Shown here: piece after piece, positions 13,919-20,000 of the stretch | How positions within the stretch are numbered: the first letter of the stretch is position 1 | Layout: each line of letters opens with the position of its first letter | Assembly (NCBI GenBank): GCA_905221605.1 | Contig: CAJNDS010000468.1 | Span: forward strand, 98,148-118,147 | DNA: 20,000 bases | Direction of reading: 5' to 3' | DNA from: Symbiodinium natans | Taxonomy: Eukaryota; Sar; Dinophyceae; Suessiales; Symbiodiniaceae | The notes under the pieces: model-generated | Seen by the model: only the letters and a program-made list of their open reading frames with translations | What the model was told of the DNA's origin: nothing | Databases searched by the model: none | Translations under genes and position numbers: made by a program

Positions 13919-13981
13919 AACCTATTCCTTGTAGGGTTTAACCTATTCCTTGTAGGGTTTAACCTATTCCTCGTAGGGTTT
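13919..13981 (+). repeat. 21-bp tandem repeat, three copies
   Basis: AACCTATTCCTTGTAGGGTTT and two further copies, the last with one change (TCCTC). The GTAGGGTTT part recalls the telomere motif. Confidence 0.9.
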
Positions 13982-14203
13982 CTGCCTAAACTCAGTTGCT
14001 TTCAGGATTTTCCTGAAAAGATTAGGACTAGCAGCCAAGGTCCCGGTCCCGGGTCCAAGCCCGAGGGGTGTTAGGGGGTTTGCTTTGCGCCATCGAGGTC
14101 GAGGGGCTTAAGCGCTGCCCCCCCCCACTGTACAGGGGGGGCTTAGCCTTGAGTTTTGGGCCCTATGCCTATTTCTTTTTGAGCCCGAGTCCACTGAATC
14201 TAC

Positions 14204-14284
14204 GAAAGTGCTGCGGGAAGGCCCAGGGATTGCCCAGGGCCCAGAGGATGCGGAGTGCCTTAAGAAACCCAAAGCCTACTCTTT
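14204..14284 (-). CDS. putative exon, hydrophobic
   Basis: 26 codons with spare bases, after AACCTACAG and before GTAGAT. It reads RVGFGFLKALRILWALGNPW then AFPQHF. G/C-ending codons dominate in the middle. It may be part of a membrane or signal segment. A plus-strand open frame spans the same bases but includes a C-run and reads as low-complexity. Confidence 0.4.
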
Positions 14285-14914
14285 CTGTAGGTTCAGAGTT
14301 TCGGGTTTAGGGTTTAGGCTTACCTAAGACGGCTGTTTAGCACTTCCTACAAATTCCCTACCACAGAAGAGGCTTCGGGTTCCTTAATTGGCGAACCTCC
14401 TATAATCCCAAAAGAAGGTAACGGGCCACATTAAGAGACCATGTAACTTCCCGTAGATGACCCCCGAAACCCCAACAGATGAACCCCGAAACCCCAACCC
14501 CTACAAATCCCCCGGGCCCGAAGCCACAGACTGAATTCCTGACAATCCTCGGAAACCCCGTATCCGTATCCAAAAGCCCTGAAGCTTTGAGGGATAACCT
14601 CAAATCTCGAGAGGTTTAGGAACTGGCCCCCACCAAACTTGAAGGACAAACCACCTTGAACACCCTAAAAACCATAAAAGCCCTAACAACCCTAAAAACC
14701 CTAAAAACCCCTAGCCCAAAACCCAAACTCAAAACCCTATTAAAACCCCAAACCCTACAAAACCCTGCAAAACCCTACAACACACCCTATAGAAACCCTA
14801 CCCAAAACCACATAGAAAAACCCTACGAGCAAAAAAATAGAACAAAATATAATAAGCACAATAATAATAATAATAATACTGTATATACATATATATATAT
14901 ATAACGCATCACAC
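14285..14914. other. degenerate region with CCCTAAAA variants and microsatellites
   Basis: Contains CCCCGAAA repeats (14460-14500), a CCCTAAAAA/CCCTACAAA block (14655-14825), (AAT)5 at 14862-14878 and (AT)n at 14885-14903. Two overlapping minus-strand open frames at 14400-14650 have glycine-rich, repeat-derived translations; I do not treat them as genes. Confidence 0.5.
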
Positions 14915-14986
14915 TGCCCATTTGTTGGCACTTTTCAAGGCCCGGGCCGTGGAGAGCGGCTTCGGCTCGCGGCAGGCCGCCGTCTC
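14915..14986 (-). CDS. putative exon
   Basis: Exactly 24 codons between GGGGTCCAG and the donor GTGTGA. It reads ETAACREPKPLSTARALKSA then NKWA. 20 of 24 codons end in G or C. One Cys, no domain recognised. It abuts an (AT)n tract on its downstream side and T-rich telomere-like repeats upstream. Confidence 0.5.
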
Positions 14987-15002
14987 CTGGACCCCCCCGA
15001 AA

Positions 15003-15178
15003 TGGCTTCTGAGGGGTTTGAGGGTTTTTGGGAGTTTTTTGGGGTTTAGGGGTTTTTTGGGGTTTATGGTTTTTTTGGGTTTTTGGCGTTTAGGGGTTTA
15101 GGGGTTTTTGGGTTTTTGGGGTTTAGGGGTTTGTTTTGGGCTGCAGGGCTTTGCGTTTAGGGTTTGAGGGTTTAGGAT
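15003..15178 (+). repeat. degenerate T-rich TTTAGGG block
   Basis: GGGTTTTTTGGGGTTTAGGGG-like units, heavily slipped. C-strand counterparts follow at 15220-15268. Confidence 0.75.
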
Positions 15179-15275
15179 CTTGTTCTGAACCCACCTTGGA
15201 AACTTTCCAGAGCCTATATACGACCCCTAAATCCTGAACCCAAAACCCCAAAACCCTGCACCCGAAACCCTCAAC

Positions 15276-15520
15276 CTTTGTTTCCAGCCCCATGCCTTGT
15301 CGCCTCTATGGCCACTTTGGACATGTGAGAGCCTGTGCGGCCTTTGCGCCCACTCGAATACATCTCCAGGAAGCTGAACTGTTGCTCAACGTTGCCAGTG
15401 GACGGGCACGTGGCCTGCAAGAACGCCGACGGCTTTGCTGAGAACTAGAAGTTTCTGTCCCAGTGCTTCATGGTCTGCGCCCATGCCAGGTCGAGGTTTA
15501 GAACAGCTGACCTGCTCATT
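15276..15520 (-). pseudogene. transposase-like fragment with in-frame stop
   Basis: One minus-strand frame runs from about 15520 to 15276 with a single in-frame TAG (15445-15447). Upstream of the stop it reads LNLDLAWAQTMKHWDRNF; downstream QATCPSTGNVEQQFSFLE and then GRKGRTGSHMSKVAIEATRH. PSTGNVEQQFS recalls the (S/T)S..ER.FS motif of hAT transposase dimerisation domains, but the match is weak. 31 of about 47 codons after the stop end in G or C. Alternatively the part at 15276-15414 is an exon: it has a good acceptor (GTTCTTGCAG) and donor (AAAG then GTTGAG). Another coding-like frame (LVARPACLALRKQLAQ) precedes it. Confidence 0.4.
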
Positions 15521-15621
15521 GTCATTTTGGCAGGTTGCACGCTTCAATTGCTTGCGCGAGTTGCTTGCGCAAAGCCAAGCACGCGGGTCTTGCCACGAGG
15601 TACTGAGTCTTCAAACTCGAA

Positions 15622-15742
15622 ACCCTAAACCCCCAAACCCTGAACTCGCAACCCTAAACCCTAAACCTAAAACCCTAGTGAGGGTTTCAGGGCTCAAGGA
15701 CGATGTAAGGTATAAAACCCTAGACCCTAAACCCTAAACTTT
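15622..15742 (-). repeat. CCCTAAA variants
   Basis: Degenerate C-strand repeats in two runs (15622-15675, 15715-15740), interrupted by an AGGGTTTCAGGG stretch. Confidence 0.75.
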
Positions 15743-15780
15743 AAGAAGAGTTCTACAAGGTGGACTGAAGGTTAAGGGGT

Positions 15781-16019
15781 ACAAGGAGGGACCCCTAGAA
15801 GGGACCCTTGACCTTATTCCCCTAGACAACCCCTATCTATCTATCTATACATATATATATATATATCAATAATCATATACATATATATATATACATATAT
15901 ATATATATATGTTTATTTATTTATTCACATATTCACTCATATCGTGTATTGTCTCTGTATACCTAAGTGGTCCCCAACCCCTACATAACCCCTGGTCCCT
16001 TATAAGGGTCCCTCCTTTA
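15781..16019. mobile_element. inverted-repeat element with AT microsatellite core
   Basis: Arms 15781-15806 and 15994-16019 are complementary at 22 of 26 positions (AAGGAGGGACCC...AAGGGACC). The core holds (CTAT)n, two long (AT)n tracts and (TTTA)n. No coding. Similar in plan to the 4440-4570 foldback but with unrelated sequence. Confidence 0.5.
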
Positions 16020-16069
16020 GTCCCTCAGAATTGTTTCTGTGTGGTTCTTGTCTCCCGGTTGCTTAGGAC

Positions 16070-16172
16070 TTTGTTTTAGGGTTTAGGGTTTAGGGTTTAG
16101 GGTTTAGGGTTTAGGGTTTAGGGTTTAGGGTTTAGGGTTTAGGGTTTAGGGTTTAGGGTTTAGGGTTTAGGT
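16070..16172 (+). repeat. TTTAGGG array
   Basis: Fourteen near-perfect units. 16173-16388 continues as degenerate G-strand, a unique stretch and CCCTAAA at 16325-16363. Confidence 0.95.
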
Positions 16173-16388
16173 AAGGTTTAGGGGGTATATGTTCGGGTGC
16201 AGAGCTGCTTGGGGACTTGTGGTGACAGGGCGCTGTTCGGTTGTCAGGGTTCGGGCTTCAAGCGGCTTCAAGGCGCGTTGAAGGCTTTAAGGGATTAAGG
16301 GCTTTGCGGCTTTTAAGGGAAACGCTAAACCCTAAACCCAAAAAGCCTAAACCCTAAACCCTAGTATGGATAACGGATTGAAAGCTAC

Positions 16389-16464
16389 TTAAGGGCTTTG
16401 GCGGAGAAGAGGCTGTCCGACACGCCGTAGCTGCAGTGACCTGCCACTGCAAAGAGCACGCCCT
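16389..16464 (-). CDS. putative exon
   Basis: After GGGATTGAG, ending at GTAGCT. It reads GVLFAVAGHCSYGVSDSLFS then AKAL. About 20 of 25 codons end in G or C, clearly better than the plus-strand frame over the same bases (18 of 28). No domain recognised. Confidence 0.45.
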
Positions 16465-16492
16465 CTCAATCCCGGAGCCCCGAACCCTGAAA

Positions 16493-16598
16493 TAGGGTTT
16501 AGGGTTTAGGGTTTAGGGTTTAGGGTTTAGGGTTCAGGGTTCAGGGTTTAGGGTTTAGGGTTTAGGGTTTTAGGGTTTTAGGGTTTCGGGTTTAGGGA
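16493..16598 (+). repeat. TTTAGGG array
   Basis: About 13 units with TTCAGGG and a few TTTTAGGG octamers at the end. Confidence 0.95.
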
Positions 16599-16714
16599 AA
16601 ACAAGAGCCCTTATCATAGGAACCCAACAGGGAACCCCAGATCTTAAGCTGCAATGCCTTGGGCGCTTTAGGGTCTGGGGTTCTGAGTTTGCCCTAAGAT
16701 CACAAGCCCCAGCT

Positions 16715-16912
16715 CGGATTTAGGGTTTAGGGTTTAGGGTTTAGGGGTTTAGGGTTTAGGGTTTAGGGTTTAGGGTTTAGGGTTTAGGGTTTAGGGTTTA
16801 GGGTTTAGGGTTTAGGGTTTAGGGTTTAGGGTTTAGGGTTTAGGGTTTAGGGTTTAGGGTTTAGGGTTTAGGGTTTAGGGTTTAGGGTTTAGGGTTTAGG
16901 GTTTAGGGTAGA
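16715..16912 (+). repeat. TTTAGGG array, about 28 units
   Basis: Longest perfect array in the window, one extra G at 16744. The following island (16913-17118) has a possible minus-strand open segment reading PELSRHTYRKLPLSRAS before TGA; not called. Confidence 0.97.
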
Positions 16913-17118
16913 GTTCTCAAGGTAGGAACCCGCAACCCTCAAGTTGGGTAAGGTAGGGCTCAGGAAGCGCGGCTGAGGGGAAGCTTTCGGTATGTGTGCC
17001 GACTGAGCTCGGGAGGGTTCAGGGCTTTAGGGGGTTTATGGGTCGGTCTTGTTGTTTTCGCCGAAGCCCTGAACCCGAAACCCTTGCGGGCTTTAATCGC
17101 TTAAAGGGTTTTATGCGG

Positions 17119-17259
17119 TTTTGGTTTAGGGTTTAGGGTTTAGGGTTTAGGGTTTAGGGTTTAGGGTTTAGGGTTTAGGGTTTAGGGTTTAGGGTTTAGG
17201 GTTTAGGGTTTAGGGTTTAGGGTTTAGGGTTTAGGGTTTAGGGTTTAGGGTTTAGGGTT
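17119..17259 (+). repeat. TTTAGGG array
   Basis: About 19 perfect units. This is the last array of the exon-array pattern; to its right the sequence changes character. Confidence 0.97.
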
Positions 17260-18064
17260 CAAGAGCTACTGGTCGAGCAGTTTCTCGTTTAGGCTCTGTG
17301 TTTAGAACATCGAAAAATACCCACCCACCCGAAGTTCCCATAACATTAAGAAATAAAAAGTTTCTTCTTTTATTAGGATGGTTCAATAACAAAATGAATG
17401 ACTTCCACTTAACAAACGAGGAGGTGGAGATACTAAACCACGCGAGGCTTTGAGGTCTTGAAATCCTAAACTGAGGCTCAAACCTTGAAAAGTTTTTTTC
17501 AAAAATGAAAAAACCCTGAAAAAAAGAAGGAGAAAAAAAAAGCCTGGGGTCCCCCCCATTTGGGGTGTTTTTGGAAGCAAATTTTCCCTCATGGGGGGGT
17601 CGGAGTTCGAGGCAAGGGGGGGTCTCCGAAGATTGTTTTGCCTTTAAAATCGAAAAATGACCCCCCCCCTGACCAAAATCATTGTGAAAAAGGTCGCGGA
17701 AAAGTCTTGAAAAACTTGAAAACACAAAAACCCAGAAAACGAGAGGCCACCCAGAACCCTCGATTTCAGTACTAAAAATTCGCATTTTCATTGCGGGTCT
17801 AGGCCAAGCCTGAGGTCCCTTTTGGGGTGTTTTTTGAGGCAAACTTTCCCTCTCAAGGGGGGGTCGGAGTTTGAGGCAAGGAGGGTCTCCAAAGACAATT
17901 TTGCCTTTAAAATCCAAAAATACGACCCCCCCTTGACCGAAATTAGGCTGTGAAAAGGTCGCGGGGGCAGCTCAGAAAAACCCTGAAAAAACCCGAAGAA
18001 ACATGGAAAAACCTGAAAAAACATTGAAAAACCTTGAAAAACCCTGAAAAACTTGAAAAAACAC
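17260..18064. repeat. 263-bp duplicated block and GAAAAACC repeats
   Basis: 17260-17540 is unique and A/T-run-rich. A block of about 160 bp occurs at 17541-17705 and again, shifted by about 263 bp, at 17811-17970, sharing TTTGGGGTGTTTTT, GGGGTCGGAGTT, GAGGCAAG and TTTGCCTTTAAAATC. 17970-18064 is a decamer-like GAAAAACCYT repeat. The minus strand is open for 221 codons across the two copies, but the reading is low-complexity and repeat-derived, so I do not call a gene. Confidence 0.7.
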
Positions 18065-19830
18065 GGCGTTGAGGCCTTGAAACCCTGAACACAGGCCTTG
18101 AGGCCTTGAAACCCTAAGCGCTGGGCCCTGAGGCCTTGAAACCCTAAACGCTTGGCCCTGAAACCCTAAACACAGGCCCTGATGAGGCCCTCAAACCAGG
18201 CCCTGAGGCCCTGAAACCCTAAACACAGGCCCTGAGGCCTTGAAACCCTAAACGCTGGGCCCTGAGGCCTTGAAACCCTAAACACAGGCCCTGAGGCCTT
18301 GAAACCCTAACGCTGGGCCCTGAAACCCTAAACACAGGCCCTGAGGCCCTGAAACCCTAAACACAGGCCCTGAGGCCTTGAAACCCTAAACGCTGGGCCT
18401 TGAAACCCTAAACACAGGCCCTGAGGCCCTGAAACCCTAAACACAGGCTTTGAGGCCTTGAAACCCTAAACGTTGGGCCGTGAAACCCTAAACACAGGCC
18501 TTGAGGCCTTGAAACCCTAAACACAGGCTTTGAGGCCTTGAAACCCTAAACGCTGGGCCCTGAAACCCTAAACACAGGCCCTGAGGCCCTGAAACCCTAA
18601 ACACAGGCCCTGATACCTTGAAACCCTAAAAGCTGGGCCCTGAAACCCTAAACACAGGCCCTGAGGCCCTGAAACCCTAAACACAGGCCCTGAGGCCTTG
18701 AAACCCTAAACGCTGGGCCCTGAAACCCTAAACACAGGCCCTGAGGCCCTGAAACCCTAAACACAGGCTTTGAGGCCTAGAAACCCTAAACGCTGGGCCC
18801 TGAAACCCTAAACACAGGCCCTGAGGCCCTGAAACCCTAAACACAGGCCCTGAAGCCTTGAAACCCGAAACGCTGGGGCCCTGGAAACCCTAAACACAGG
18901 CCCTGAGGCCCTGAAACCCTAAACACAGGCCCTGAGGCCTTGAAACCCTAAACGCTGGGCCCTGAAACCCTAAACACAGGCCCTGAGGCCCTGAAACCCT
19001 AAACACAGGCCCTGAACCTTGAAACCCTAAACGCTGGGCCCTGAAACCCTAAACACAGGCCCTGAGGCCCTGAAACCCTAAACACAGGCCCTGAGGCCTT
19101 GAAACCCTAAACGCTGGGCCCTGAAACCCTAAACACAGGCCCTGAGGCCCTGAAACCCTAAACACAGGCTTTGAGGCCTTGAAACCCTAAACGCTGGGCC
19201 CTGAAACCCTAAACACAGGCCCTGAGGCCCTGAAACCCTAAACAGGCCCTGATACCTTGACGCTGGGCCCTGAAACCCTAAACACAGGCCCTGAGGCACT
19301 GAAACCCTAAACACAGGCCCTGAGGCCTTGACACAGGCCCTGATACCTTGAAACCCTAAACGCTGGGCCCTGAAACCCTAAACACAGGCCCTGAGGCACT
19401 GAAACCCTAAACACAGGCCCTGAGGCCTTGAAACCCTAAACGCTGGGCCCTGAAACCCTAAACACAGTCCCTGAGGCCCTGAAACCCTAAACACAGGCCC
19501 TGAGGCCTTGAAACCCTAAACGCTGGGCCCTGAAACCCTAAACACAGGCCCTGAGGCCCTGAAACCCTAAACACAGGCTTTGAGGCCTTGAAACGCTAAA
19601 CGCTGGGCCCTGAAACCCTAAACACAGGCCCTGAGGCCCTGAAACCCTAAACACAGGCCCTGAAGCCTTGAACCCTAAACGCTGGGCCCTGGAACCCTAA
19701 ACACAGGCCCTGAGGCCCTGAAACCCTAAACACAGGCCCTGAGGCCTTGAAACCCTAAACGCCATGCCTTGGGGCCACCCTTGAGGCCCTGAAACCCTAA
19801 ACGCCAGGCCTTGAGGCCCTGAAACCCTAA
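18065..19830 (-). repeat. 80-bp higher-order satellite built on the telomere motif
   Basis: Three subunits repeat in order: a 29-mer beginning CCCTGAAACCCTAAACACAG and ending GCCCTGAGG, a second 29-mer of the same kind, and a 22-mer beginning CCTTGAAACCCTAAACGCTG. The CGCTGGG marker recurs at 18551, 18711, 18791 and 18871 (80-bp steps; 18631 reads AGCTGGG), then 18953 and 19032. About 20 copies. Every subunit contains AAACCCTAAAC. The left end is less regular. Translations of this block are artefacts. Confidence 0.9.
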
Positions 19831-19835
19831 GTAGG

Positions 19836-19893
19836 GTCTCAAGTGTTTAGGGTCTCAAGGGTTTAGGGGCTCAACGGTTTAGGGTCTCAAGGG
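19836..19893 (+). repeat. 16-bp repeat, four copies, inverted relative to the satellite
   Basis: AGGGTCTCAAGGGTTT and variants, period 16. The G-strand orientation is opposite to the satellite on its left. Confidence 0.85.
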
Positions 19894-19906
19894 CATTGTG
19901 GGCCTT

Positions 19907-20000
19907 GGGCCTTGCCCACGAATTTTTGGGCCTTGCCCACGAATAATTGGGCCTTGCCCACGAATATTTGGGCCTTGCCCACGAATATTTGGGCCTTGCC
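19907..20000 (+). repeat. 21-bp tandem repeat reaching the window edge
   Basis: Copies at 19907, 19928, 19949, 19970 and a partial at 19991, each GGGCCTTGCCCACGAATATT plus one base. The period is seven codons. On the minus strand it reads GKAQIFV over and over, with I changed to L and K in the last copies, then GPQCP and TGA. It may be coding or just satellite. Confidence 0.9.

Noticed and set aside
1-17260. Many mini-chromosomes joined end to end, each capped by telomeres
   Set aside because: Island ends coincide with splice-like AG and GT and several islands join in reading phase, which the intron model explains better; a misassembly cannot be fully excluded.
17252-17917. 221-codon minus-strand open frame as a gene
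   Set aside because: It spans a tandem duplication and homopolymer runs, translates to low-complexity F/S/P/K-rich sequence and starts in a repeat; no motif.
19129-19314. Minus-strand open frame with GFQG-type repeats
   Set aside because: Pure translation of the 80-bp satellite.
18065-19830. CRISPR-like regular spacing
   Set aside because: The subunits are contiguous tandem repeats with no unique spacers, in a eukaryotic setting.
1-20000. Dinoflagellate spliced-leader relic
   Set aside because: I looked for the GCCATTTTGGCTCAAG-type sequence on both strands and did not find it.

Overview
The window looks eukaryotic and nuclear. It is saturated with the plant/alveolate-type telomere heptamer (CCCTAAA on the left side of islands, TTTAGGG on the right). 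It has no bacterial-style ORFs, rRNA or tRNA. Short GC-ending-codon segments are bounded by GT-AG and some GC-AG splice signals. The TTTAGGG repeat, tiny exons, GC donors and thrombospondin type 1 (TSP1)-like domains fit best with a dinoflagellate or related alveolate. That assignment is inference; I did not find a dinoflagellate spliced-leader sequence.

From about 1 to 17,260 the layout is strikingly regular: [CCCTAAA array] - unique island of about 60-150 bp - [TTTAGGG array], repeated dozens of times. Read on the minus strand, many islands hold one short open segment. It begins after an AG, uses mostly G/C-ending codons, and often stops at a GT belonging to the first GTTTAGGG of the next array. 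I therefore read most islands as exons of one or more minus-strand genes (5' end to the right, 3' to the left), with introns made largely of telomere-like repeats: TTTAGGG at the 5' end, CCCTAAA at the 3' end, so each intron can fold into a hairpin. Several exons look like halves of TSP1 repeats (WSRWSAC, WDDWSDCSCTCGG, CTATCEGQRSRKR, CGGGLMTRER, EGGEMRRLRT). Hand-joined splice phases agree across a run of adjacent exons at 4051-6969. The product would be a secreted or surface multi-TSP1 protein. Exon limits were chosen by eye, without transcript data.

Other regions: a foldback element with 50-bp arms (4440-4570) that appears to be an intron of a different type and has a partial relative at 7190-7277; AT/AC microsatellites and AT-rich islands (6.4-6.8, 8.2-8.6, 12.05-12.3, 13.0-13.3, 15.8-16.0 kb); a minus-strand segment near 15.3-15.5 kb that faintly recalls a transposase C-terminus and has an in-frame stop; a 263-bp duplicated block (17.54-17.98 kb); an 80-bp higher-order satellite built on the telomere motif (18.06-19.83 kb); and a 21-bp tandem repeat that runs off the right edge.
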